A stretch of 43,245 nt of DNA from Methyloversatilis universalis (GTDB lineage: Bacteria; Pseudomonadota; Gammaproteobacteria; Methylococcales; Methylococcaceae), in NCBI GenBank assembly GCA_020723665.1, contig DYIL01000029.1, positions 1-43,245 of the forward strand, given 5' to 3'. This document shows, piece after piece, positions 26,373 through 33,948 of this stretch (within the stretch, counting starts at the first letter, position 1; every line of letters starts with the position of its first letter). The notes under the pieces were generated by a model. The model saw nothing but the letters and a program-made list of their open reading frames with translations. It made no database searches and was not told the origin of the DNA. Position numbers and translations under genes: made by a program.

Positions 26373-27500
26373 ATGGAACGGCTTCGGCGACCTTGCGCTC
26401 TTGGCGTCGTTCTAATCACGGTATTGGCCGGATGCGAGCCGATGCCTTCACCAAGACTTGCTCAAACGCCGGGGACGGTCTATGAAGCGTCGCAGCCGGG
26501 TGCCGCTGGCCGAAGCGGCCGGCCGACCCTGGCGCCGATGCTGGAAGGCGTACTGCCGGCCGTAGTCAATATTTCAACGACGTCGGCCGGAAACGCGCGC
26601 GGGAGCTCGATGTTCAAGGAGCCGTCTTCCTCCGGCGGGCTCGATGAGTCGGGTATGCCGCCGCACCGATTGCAACAACACAGTCTCGGTTCCGGCGTGA
26701 TCATGAATGGCGAGGACGGACTGATCCTCACCAGCCATCACGTCATCGCCAACGGCGAGCGAGTGATCGTGACCTTGCAGGATGGAAGGAATTTCGAAGC
26801 CAAGGTGGTGGGCACCGATCCCGAGACCGATGTCGCCGTCGTCAAGATCGAGGCGAAAAACCTCAAGGCCCTGCGGTTCGGCGACTCGCGATCCCTGCGT
26901 GTAGGAGATTTCGTGGTGGCCATCGGCAGCCCCTTCGGCCTGAGCCAAACCGTGACCTCCGGTATCGTCAGCGCATTGGGGCGTTCCGGTTTGGGTATCA
27001 AACGCTACGAAGACTACATTCAGACCGACGCTTCGATCAATCCCGGCAGTTCCGGAGGCGCTTTGGTCGACCTGAACGGGGAGTTGATCGGGATCAATAC
27101 CGCCATAGTGGGCCCGGCGGGCGGCAACGTCGGCATCGGTTTCGCGATCCCGAGCCATCTCGCCCGATCCGTCATGCAGCAACTCGTCGAGAACGGCGAG
27201 CTCCAGCCAGGCTATCTCGGGGTCAATCTGCGGGATCTGCCGCCGGAATTGGCCAAGGTCTTGGGTCTCAAGCCGGGTAGCGGCGTGCTGATCATCCAGG
27301 TTCAGCCGAATTCGCCCGCCGCCAGGGCTGGACTGCATCCGGGCGACGTGGTGGTCGCGATCGACGACGCGCCCGTAGACGGCGCCGGCAGCTTGAGTAA
27401 CACGGTCCGCCTACTCCGGGCCGGTTCCGAGATCAAGCTGGACATCCTGAGAGAGGGAAAAAGACGCACGGTGACCGCCCGTATCGACCAGGCAGGCTAG
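26373..27500 (+). CDS. HtrA/DegQ-type serine protease, lipoprotein form
   Basis: 375 residues. The N-terminus MERLRRPCALGVVLITVLAGC carries a lipobox (Cys21), so the protein is probably membrane-anchored rather than soluble. The trypsin-like domain has the triad His123 (TSHHVIAN), Asp153 (ETDVAVVKI) and Ser227 (NPGSSGGAL). One PDZ domain follows (about 280-370). Classic DegP and DegQ have two PDZ domains and DegS has one; the single PDZ plus an anchor resembles DegS, but the loop and lipobox differ. ATG 26373 is supported by GGGAGGA five bases upstream. It may police damaged membrane proteins next to the respiratory genes. Confidence 0.92.
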   Translation: MERLRRPCALGVVLITVLAGCEPMPSPRLAQTPGTVYEASQPGAAGRSGRPTLAPMLEGVLPAVVNISTTSAGNARGSSMFKEPSSSGGLDESGMPPHRLQQHSLGSGVIMNGEDGLILTSHHVIANGERVIVTLQDGRNFEAKVVGTDPETDVAVVKIEAKNLKALRFGDSRSLRVGDFVVAIGSPFGLSQTVTSGIVSALGRSGLGIKRYEDYIQTDASINPGSSGGALVDLNGELIGINTAIVGPAGGNVGIGFAIPSHLARSVMQQLVENGELQPGYLGVNLRDLPPELAKVLGLKPGSGVLIIQVQPNSPAARAGLHPGDVVVAIDDAPVDGAGSLSNTVRLLRAGSEIKLDILREGKRRTVTARIDQAG

Positions 27501-27788
27501 CGACTGTGACGAAGCATCGGATCGGCCGTTTTGGCTGTTACGGACGCCATTCGATTTCAATCGCGGAGAAACGGACATGGGCGGCATCATTGACAGCGTC
27601 CTTTCTTGGACGCTGCCCTTCGGGCGGTTCCGGCTCAGGCCGGCGATGCTCGGGCGCGTGATAGGGGGCGATTCCACAATGCCGTCCATATTCATTCAAA
27701 TGCCGAATGGATCGAGTCCTTCGACAGGGTCAGGAACGGGCCGAACGAGAGCAACAGCTTGGTATTTCGACGTCGACGGGTCGGAGGC
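27501..27788. other. intergenic region with hairpin and repeat scrap
   Basis: Contains an 8-bp perfect stem CAGCGTCC/GGACGCTG at 27594-27615, possibly a terminator for the protease gene though without a T tract, and a fragment GTCCTTCGACAGGGTCAGGAACGG (27716-27739 region) related to the interior of family A/B repeats. A short frame starting at 27577 has no recognisable homologue pattern and is not called. Confidence 0.4.
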
Positions 27789-28535
27789 TTATGCTTCGGT
27801 CTCCGTTTCCTCCACAATCCGCCTTCTCTGCAGCCAACGGGCCGCCAGCCACCAGAGCAAAGCCCAGGCGGCGCCGACCATCCAACCGGCGGCGACGTCG
27901 GAAGGCCAATGGACGCCCAGGTAGACTCGGCTGAAGCCGACCAGAAAGCAGAGCACGGCCGCCACCGTCAGCACGAACAACCTGGTGCGCCAGTCGGGAA
28001 GCATTCGCGCCAATAAGGCGCCGAGGGTCAGATAGGTTGCCGTGGCCAGCATCGCATGGCCGCTCGGAAAGCTTGCGGTGTAGACGTAGGCGCCGTGGGG
28101 CACGAGGTCGGGGCGGGGACGCTCGAAACCGAGCTTCAGCGCGGTATTGATCAAGAGGCCGCCGGAGACGGCGACGGTGAATAGGATCAAAGCCCGGCGT
28201 TTTCGCTGCAAGGCGAGATAGCCCGTGATTCCTAGCGTTATGAACACGATCACGCCGACGCCGCCCAGGGCGGTGAAATCCCGGAACATTTCCTCGACCC
28301 AGCTCGGGCCGATAGGGTCGGACGGGTCCGCGGGATTCCGCAAGGCCAGCAGGATCGCTGTGTCTATGGCGTGGGTTTGACCTTCGGCGACCTCGTCGGC
28401 GAGTTCCAGGAATCCCCACACGGCGACCGCGGCCAGAAACATCAGCATCAGGGTTCGAAACTCTCGGGCAACGGTGGACCCCGTGACGCCTAACAATAGT
28501 CTGAGCGCAACGATGAATCGATGAGGCATGGACAT
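27789..28535 (-). CDS. PAP2 superfamily membrane phosphatase
   Basis: 248 residues with about six transmembrane helices and the three acid-phosphatase motifs: KLGFERPRP, ASFPSGHAM and SRVYLGVHWPSDV. Such enzymes hydrolyse lipid pyrophosphates or phosphatidate (undecaprenyl pyrophosphate recycling, phosphatidylglycerol phosphate). Which one here is unknown. ATG 28535 was chosen over a TTG at 28574; GGAGA lies about 14 bases upstream, which is rather far. The gene is flanked upstream by a family B repeat. Confidence 0.88.
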   Translation of the reverse strand: MSMPHRFIVALRLLLGVTGSTVAREFRTLMLMFLAAVAVWGFLELADEVAEGQTHAIDTAILLALRNPADPSDPIGPSWVEEMFRDFTALGGVGVIVFITLGITGYLALQRKRRALILFTVAVSGGLLINTALKLGFERPRPDLVPHGAYVYTASFPSGHAMLATATYLTLGALLARMLPDWRTRLFVLTVAAVLCFLVGFSRVYLGVHWPSDVAAGWMVGAAWALLWWLAARWLQRRRIVEETETEA

Positions 28536-28693
28536 GGCGAACGCTGGTATCTCCGATTTTCTAGCTTTGGACAAATCCCGAGACGGGCCGGCACGGCCGG
28601 ATACCGTTAGCGGTTCGGTCCGGGACCCGTTGCTGTCGCAGGCACTGCAGAAGTCTGCGGACTTGGCGGAAAGCGGCGCGGTCGAATTCTAGG

Positions 28694-28838
28694 TAATTCC
28701 ATTTTTTGAACAACAAGAAAATTTCTTTAATGGCAGGCCGGGATAAGCCTGTCCTGAGCGAAGTCGAAGGGCCTGTCCTGAGCAACGTCGAAGGGTTTAT
28801 TCCGGCCTACAACGTTTTCCTTTTGATTGAGAATAAGG
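28694..28838. repeat. family B repeat (MITE-like), copy 2
   Basis: Left end TTCCATTTTTTGAACAACAAG preceded by TAA, right end TTGATTGAGAA followed by TAA, so a TAA target duplication is plausible; six bases of the right inverted repeat are missing compared with the copy at 31481. The interior contains CCTGTCCTGAGCGAAGTCGAAGG units. Confidence 0.75.
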
Positions 28839-28864
28839 TCGGAACGCCCGCGAAGGACGCAACC

Positions 28865-29857
28865 ATGAATCTAAATCACGAAACCAGCGAGACCCCGTGT
28901 TCTAGCGGACGGCTGACCGAGCGGACACTCATCGTCGCGGTTGCGGGTATGGCCGTCATCGGGCTGTTTCGCGCCGCCTTCATCACCCGGTATGCGCCTT
29001 TGTCCATGAACTGGGCATTGACGGTGGTGATCCTGGTCCTGCTGGGCCTGTTCGTGCTGATCGGGGCGCTGTACGGACTCACCATCGCCGACGGTTTTTA
29101 CCAATTGTTTCAGCAACTGCCGGCAGTTCTGGATCGACTGCGCAGCACGCTCGAGCAATACCCGTGGAGACCTGCGTTAATCGACAGGCTATCCAGGGCG
29201 GGCGGCACCCTCACTGATCTTGAGCAGCTATCCAAAATCGCCGGGATTTTTTCGACGGTATTCGGCGCCTTGGGCAGTCTTTTCATCGTGATCGTGCTGG
29301 GATTTTATTTCGCTTTCGATCCCAAGACCTACATCGACGGCACGGTTTACCTTTTCCCCGAAGAGCGCCGGGGACTGGTCTGGGAAGCCTTCAACGGGAT
29401 GGGGACGTTCTCCGCTGGTGGCTGATCGGCCGGAGCGCAGCCATGTTTGCGGTAAGCCTCATGACCGGCATCGGACTAGTGATGCTGGGGGTGCCTTTCG
29501 CTTTCATCCTCGGTCCAATGGCCGCCGCCCTGGATTTCGTGCCCAATATCGAGCCGCGCATTGCGGCCTTGCCGGCGATGATGGTGGGGCTCACCAAGGG
29601 CGGTCCGACGGTGCTCTATGTCCGCCATACTCTATTTCGTGATTCAAGCATTGGAAGGCTATCTGATCACGCCCTTCATTCAACAGAAGGTCGTCTCCCT
29701 TCCTCCGGCCCTGCTGCTGACCGCGCAACTCATCATGGGTGCCAGCTTCGGCATTCTGGGGTTCCTGCTCGCGGTGCCGCTGGTGGTGGTCGTCATGGTC
29801 CTGGTGCAGATGCTGTCTATAAGGGATGTGCTGGGGGAATCGGTCGATATGTCCTGA
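28865..29857 (+). pseudogene. AI-2E family (PerM-like) permease, two frameshifts
   Basis: Three overlapping frames together encode one AI-2E transporter of about 330 residues. Frame one runs from ATG 28865 (MNLNHETSETPCSSGRL, AAGGAC upstream) through the helices and ends in ...EAFNGMG; a lost base in the GGGG run near 29401-29404 shifts the next frame, which reads RWWLIGRSAAMFAVSLMTG...DFVPNIEPRI. An extra C at 29622-29623 shifts again into AILYFVIQALEGYLITPFIQQKVVSLPPALLL, the family's signature. Because the two changes are single bases, one loss and one gain, sequencing error or recent decay are both possible. The product would be a multi-pass exporter-like protein of unknown substrate. Confidence 0.85.
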
Positions 29858-29972
29858 AGGCGGCCCTCCGGACGGAGATCACGGCAACGTCCCGCGAATT
29901 CCACGTCAGCGGAAGGGTTCCCCCTTGCCGACATCAAGGCCAGCGAAGCAGTGCACGGCTCGCCGTGCCGGC

Positions 29973-30884
29973 TCATATCCGCCAGTTCTCTCGCAGCCTT
30001 CGATAAAAGGACAGATCGCGCTTGACCGCGCCTCTCACGCCGCAGATGAATCCCGCCAATTGCTGGGCCCGTTCCAGGGCTTCCTTCAGGGGCCAACGCC
30101 AAATCAGGCCGGTCAGCAGCGCCGCGCTGAACGCGTCTCCTGCCCCGACGGTGTCCACGACCTCTATCGAAGCGTCGGGCCGCACCTGAGTCGTGTTTCC
30201 GTCGGCGCAGACGGCGAACGCTCCCGCCTCGCCTTGGGTTACGACGACGTACTCGGCGCCGCAGTGGGCCCGCAAAGCTTCGGCTCGCGTTTCCTGCGGT
30301 TTGGCCGACAGGCCGTAGAGATCGGCTACGGTGTCCAATTCCTGTGCGTTCAGCTTGATCCAGTTCGCCCGCTCCAGCAGCGTGCGCAAATCCTCCGCGC
30401 TCCACCAAGGCGCACGGAGATTGACGTCGAGAAATATCGGGGGACGATAGCGCTTGACCAGATAATCCAGCGCTTGACGTGACACCGGATTTCTCACGGC
30501 CAGGGTTCCGTGGTACAGGATGGCGCCTCCGTTGGGAAACTGAGGGACATCGTGCGCTTCGATGTAATCGTAAGCTTGCTCGGGTTCGATGCGAAAAACG
30601 GGCTCGCCGTTCTCGATTTGCACTCGCACCGCTCCCGTCGGCCTTTCGGGATCGATTTGCACGCCCCTCTTGTCTAGATCCCAGTCATGAAGCGCCTCGC
30701 AAACCATTCGTCCTGGTTCGTCCTCGCCGACGCGGCTGATCAGCAAAGGCTGTATGCCCAAGCCCCGGAGGTGGCAGGCCACGTTCAAGGGAGCCCCTCC
30801 CAGCACGACCGAGGCGTCGGGAAAATGATCGAGCAGCAGTTCGCCGAAGAGGACCGGCCTCATTGATGCGGTAAATTCGGTCAT
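29973..30884 (-). CDS. fruK: PfkB family sugar kinase, probable fructokinase
   Basis: 303 residues. Ribokinase-like fold with N-terminal GGAPLNVACHLRGLG and C-terminal VVDTVGAGDAFSAALL, where the Asp of GAGDAF is the catalytic base. The GEDEPGR loop and LDVNLRAPWW follow fructokinases. Fructokinase genes accompany sucrose genes in methanotrophs, converting fructose released by sucrose synthase into fructose-6-phosphate for sucrose-phosphate synthase. The promoter region carries two copies of the TTTGA-N2-TCAAA palindrome (30891-30919), as do the other sucrose genes here. Exact sugar specificity is inference. Confidence 0.87.
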   Translation of the reverse strand: MTEFTASMRPVLFGELLLDHFPDASVVLGGAPLNVACHLRGLGIQPLLISRVGEDEPGRMVCEALHDWDLDKRGVQIDPERPTGAVRVQIENGEPVFRIEPEQAYDYIEAHDVPQFPNGGAILYHGTLAVRNPVSRQALDYLVKRYRPPIFLDVNLRAPWWSAEDLRTLLERANWIKLNAQELDTVADLYGLSAKPQETRAEALRAHCGAEYVVVTQGEAGAFAVCADGNTTQVRPDASIEVVDTVGAGDAFSAALLTGLIWRWPLKEALERAQQLAGFICGVRGAVKRDLSFYRRLRENWRI

Positions 30885-30890
30885 ACCTAC

Positions 30891-30919
30891 TTTGACTTCA
30901 AAATAAAATTGAGCTCAAT
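30891..30919. promoter_or_regulatory. tandem operator in front of the fructokinase
   Basis: TTTGACTTCAAA (30891-30902) and ATTGAGCTCAAT (30908-30919), two palindromes of form TTGA-N2-TCAA with centres 17 bp apart, 7 bp upstream of the start codon. Same motif as at 31016, 36454 and 36591. Confidence 0.6.
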
Positions 30920-30997
30920 ACCTTGTTCCGGGCGCATGGGCTACCGGTCAAAGTGCTTGAATTCGTGGTTTTACTTATGGATGTACGATAAATCGGG

Positions 30998-31030
30998 TTG
31001 ACACGTTCGTGCAAACATTTTGAAATCAAA
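30998..31030 (+). promoter_or_regulatory. sucrose-regulon promoter with operator over the -10
   Basis: TTGACA (30998-31003), 17 bp spacer, TGAAAT (31021-31026). The operator, TTTGATTTCAAAATG on the minus strand, covers 31016-31030 and overlaps the -10. The string GCAAACATTTTGAAATCAAA is identical to the promoter region at 36454-36486 of the minus-strand sucrose operon. Confidence 0.65.
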
Positions 31031-31056
31031 AAATCGGACTCCGAACGGGAGGAGCC

Positions 31057-31188
31057 ATGTCGACGAACGCGACCCGTGATCCTTCGTCGGGACCAATGGG
31101 GGATGTGATCGCTCGATTTACAAGAAGAATCTCGGCAATCCGTCGTGGGATTAAAAAATTGTTTCCGGAATCATGCCCCGATTTGTAG
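31057..31188 (+). pseudogene. truncated first 44 codons of a sucrose-regulon gene
   Basis: ATG at 31057 preceded by GGGAGGAG at ideal distance and by a strong operator-controlled promoter. The frame encodes MSTNATRDPSSGPMGDVIARF, then a basic helix RRISAIRRGIKKLF, and stops at 31188, next to the truncated end of a hydrolase on the other strand. A gene with such good signals but only 44 codons is best read as the 5' remnant of a longer gene; its identity cannot be told from this piece. Amylosucrase, the usual neighbour of fructokinase in methanotroph sucrose clusters, is a guess. Confidence 0.45.
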
Positions 31189-31189
31189 A

Positions 31190-31856
31190 TAGGGCTGGCA
31201 ACCTTTTCTGAGCGGCTGCCGCGAGCGCCCGCAGGTCGTTGGTGAGCGCCAGAGGCCTCAGTTCCGGCGCGATGCGCTGTTCCAGGACGGATTCGAGGGC
31301 GGAGAGGAAGGCTTCGGGGTGCGCCTCATCGACGTGCCGGAACGCATCCCAACTTCGGTCGACATAGGGGTGCGTTCCGGCGACAAGCGGGGCGTTGACC
31401 CGCTCGGGTGCGTATTTCGCTATGCCGAAGCCGATCCACCCGCCCATCGAGAAGCCGAAGAAATTCGCTTCCGCTACCTCTAATTCAATTTTTCGAACAA
31501 AAAGAAAATTTTCTTTAATGGCAGGCCTGGACAAGCCTGTCCTGAGCGAAGCTGAAGGGCTTATTCCGGCCTACAACGTGTTCCTTTTGATTGAGAAATG
31601 GAATAAGGCATCGAGCGCGGCGACTACGTCCGCCACGCGCTTCGGCAGGGGTAAGCGGGGGCGTGCGGCCTGTCGCTGGCGCCGTGGCCGCGGGCATCGA
31701 CCAGAATCAGCGGTTATCGCGGCACAGCGCCGGGATGTGGCCGAACTGACGCCAGGCGTCCGAACTGCTGGTGAACCCGTGTTGCAGCACCAGCGGTGGC
31801 CCCTCACCGTCGATCTGGTAATGGATGCGAACGCCTTCGCCGTCAACGTAGGGCAA
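31190..31856 (-). pseudogene. alpha/beta hydrolase, disrupted and truncated
   Basis: The N-terminal part starts at a TTG (31856) overlapping the end of sps and reads LPYVDGEGVRIHYQIDGEGP, PLVLQHGFTSSSDAW, then after a one-base loss near 31710 LILVDARGHGASDRPH and after another near 31650 LPKRVADVVAALDAL. A family B element (31481-31606) interrupts it; after removing one TAA copy the frame continues EVAEANFFGFSMGGWIG with the nucleophile Ser in GFSMGG. The cap and C-terminal His region are missing: the sequence departs from the family after LRALAAAAQ, near 31200. It was once the fourth gene of the sucrose operon. Confidence 0.8.
31481..31606. repeat. family B repeat (MITE-like), copy 3, inside the hydrolase gene
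   Basis: Complete element. Left end TAA-TTCAATTTTTCGAACAA, right end TTGATTGAGAAATGGAA-TAA; the inverted termini are imperfect and the flanking TAA is a 3-bp target duplication, since joining the flanks over one TAA restores the hydrolase reading frame exactly. Confidence 0.85.
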
Positions 31857-33108
31857 TGGCGTCACCCTGAATCGAGAGATAAACGTCCGCGATGGCGGAG
31901 GCCACCGACGGCCAGCCGAAGCGGGTCCGGGCTCTCTCGGCCGCGGCGGCGCGCATGCGGCGACGTTCGTTCTCGGGCGCCAGCAGGGCGTCGAGAATGC
32001 GGGCGGCGAACGCCGGCGGATCCGTGGGGTCGGCCAGATAGCCGTTTATCCCGGGCGTGACGATGTCCATGGGCCCGCCGTGGGGCGTGGCGACGACCGG
32101 GGTGCCGGACGCGAAAGCCTCGACCAGCACCAGCCCGAAGGGTTCGTACGGGGAAGGGCATAGGAACAGATCGGCGGCGGCGTAATATTCGAGCAGTTCA
32201 TGATCGGTCAGGCGATGGAACCAGCGGATGGTATCGGTAACCCCAAGTTCGTTCGCCCGCCGGAGCAGGGCGTCGCGGTAGGCTTTTTCGTCCGGCGAGG
32301 GCCGTTCTGGGCCGAGCGGAACCAGGAACGTTACGGTCTTGCCCGTTTCGCCCAGGGCTTTGACCACTAACGGAATGGCCTCGATCAGTTCGAGAAAGCC
32401 TTTGCGGGGATCGAGCCGCCCGACGGTAAACAGCAGGTAATCCGAGGTGAAGCCGAGCTGGCGTTGAACATCGGTCTTGTCCAGGCGAAGACGGAAAGCC
32501 TCGGTGTCCACACCGCCCGGAACGATCCGGATCTTCTCGGCGTTCGTGCCGTAGCGCCCGGTCAGCGCGTCGCGCTCGGTCCGGCTGAGCGCGATGACGG
32601 CATCGGCGGCGTCCAAGATTTTCTTCTCGGCGCGTATGCGAAGCGCGTAGCGGAACTTGGAGCCGTCCGGGGTGGGATCGGCTATGCGGTCCCGTTTCAA
32701 AAGCCCCAGGGAGTGGCTGGTGAACAGCAGCGGTCTGCCGACGGCCAGGCTGGCCATGAGCGCGCTTGCTCCGCCGTCCCAGTAGTGCCCGTGGATGACA
32801 TCGGCATGCCGAAGCCAGGCGGATTGACCGGACAGCACGCGTTCGGTGAATTCCGCCAGGTAAGGTCCCATGTCCTCTTTTCGCAGAAAGCCCTCCGGTC
32901 CCATGGGGTAGCGGCAGACCGCGGCGCCGTCGCAAATCTTCTGATGCTCTGTCTTTCCGCCCCATAGCCTCGTGTAGATGCGTACCTCGTGTCCGAGTCT
33001 GGCGAGTTGCTCCGCGACGCGCGCCTCGTAAATGCATTGGCCGCCCGAGTCCGGTTCGCCCGGTGACGCCAGGGGATCGCTGTGGGGGCAGAAGAAAGCG
33101 ATTCGCAT
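31843..33108 (-). CDS. sps: sucrose-phosphate synthase (GT4 family)
   Basis: 421 residues, GT-B fold. Transfers glucose from a nucleotide sugar to fructose-6-phosphate. N-terminal SGGQCIYEARVAEQLARLGHEV is the donor/acceptor loop of the sucrose synthase/SPS group; VIHGHYWDGGASALMAS, LLFTSHSLGLLKRDR and VPGGVDTEAF follow; the C-terminal domain has VGRLDPRKGF and the E-x7-E motif EPFGLVLVEAFASG. It lacks the fused phosphatase domain of plant SPS, but the phosphatase is the gene just upstream (3 bp gap), making the assignment as SPS rather than a generic GT4 persuasive. Confidence 0.87.
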   Translation of the reverse strand: MRIAFFCPHSDPLASPGEPDSGGQCIYEARVAEQLARLGHEVRIYTRLWGGKTEHQKICDGAAVCRYPMGPEGFLRKEDMGPYLAEFTERVLSGQSAWLRHADVIHGHYWDGGASALMASLAVGRPLLFTSHSLGLLKRDRIADPTPDGSKFRYALRIRAEKKILDAADAVIALSRTERDALTGRYGTNAEKIRIVPGGVDTEAFRLRLDKTDVQRQLGFTSDYLLFTVGRLDPRKGFLELIEAIPLVVKALGETGKTVTFLVPLGPERPSPDEKAYRDALLRRANELGVTDTIRWFHRLTDHELLEYYAAADLFLCPSPYEPFGLVLVEAFASGTPVVATPHGGPMDIVTPGINGYLADPTDPPAFAARILDALLAPENERRRMRAAAAERARTRFGWPSVASAIADVYLSIQGDAIALR

Positions 33109-33111
33109 GGG

Positions 33112-33948
33112 CTAACGCCGGGTGTCTCGCTTGGGTTTCGATTCGGCCGCAGCGGGCGGCCACAAGCCGTAGTGGCGAAGTCCCTCGATGATGCCGTCGC
33201 CGTAGAATGCGCCAGCGACAAACAATCGGGCATCCTCGCGGCGCTTCCGCTCTGCCTCGGCCTGAGTCCGGACGTCCTCAGGGGTGTTGCCCACTAGTAC
33301 GCCGCACACGCCCGAGAGCAGGGCGTCGAGGTCATTTCCCGAGTCTCCCGCGAAGAACACGCGGTCGCCGTCCAGCCCGTAGCGCTCGGCGACATACCAC
33401 AAGGCGTGGGCTTTCCCGGCGTTGCCAGGAATGACGTCGAGCAGGGCGCGTCCCGAGGATTCTTCGACGCTGACGATCAGTTGCAAATCGCTTCTGACCG
33501 CCCGGACCCGATACGTGATCTCGGTCCGCAATTCCCGGCTGATGGATTCCGGGTAATAGAAGCTGAACTTGTGCGGTCCCTGCTTTTGCGGTTCCTGCGG
33601 CACGAGGCGCGCGATCTTGTAAAGCGCGCGGCGCAGAGCTTCGCGGTCGAGCGGCGGACCGAGGCGGCTTTGCCAGTTACGATCGATAGCGCCGGTTCGG
33701 TCGTAAACTTCGGTGCCGACATTGCAAATCCACCAGGTGGGCTGCGGCAACCGGAACACGGCTTGGCCCTGCTTGGCCAGAGCCAAATAGCGTCCGCTGA
33801 CGACGCACACGGGGCAGTCGGCTTCGAGCAGGTTCTGGAGCAGCGTCTGGGTGCGTTCCAGGCAACCGGGGTCCGGCAGCTTGCCGGTATTGGGCAGCAG
33901 CGTGCCGTCCAGATCGGACGCGAACAAGAACGGAAAACCCGCAGTCAT
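33112..33948 (-). CDS. spp: sucrose-6-phosphate phosphatase (HAD IIB)
   Basis: 278 residues. HAD hydrolase with nucleophile Asp12 and Asp14 in ASDLDGTLLPN, motif II in VVSGRYL, a basic KFSFYY segment in the cap and motif IV GDSGNDLDALL. This matches the sucrose-phosphate phosphatase subgroup of type IIB HADs. It removes the phosphate from sucrose-6-phosphate and pulls synthesis forward. Its ATG overlaps the stop of the upstream fusion gene by four bases; sps follows after 3 bp. Confidence 0.9.
   Translation of the reverse strand: MTAGFPFLFASDLDGTLLPNTGKLPDPGCLERTQTLLQNLLEADCPVCVVSGRYLALAKQGQAVFRLPQPTWWICNVGTEVYDRTGAIDRNWQSRLGPPLDREALRRALYKIARLVPQEPQKQGPHKFSFYYPESISRELRTEITYRVRAVRSDLQLIVSVEESSGRALLDVIPGNAGKAHALWYVAERYGLDGDRVFFAGDSGNDLDALLSGVCGVLVGNTPEDVRTQAEAERKRREDARLFVAGAFYGDGIIEGLRHYGLWPPAAAESKPKRDTRR

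Noticed and set aside
28706..28864. N-terminal extension of the permease frame through the family B repeat
   Set aside because: The residues encoded (such as KPVLSEVEG) come from the mobile repeat. ATG 28865 has a ribosome site and fits the permease.
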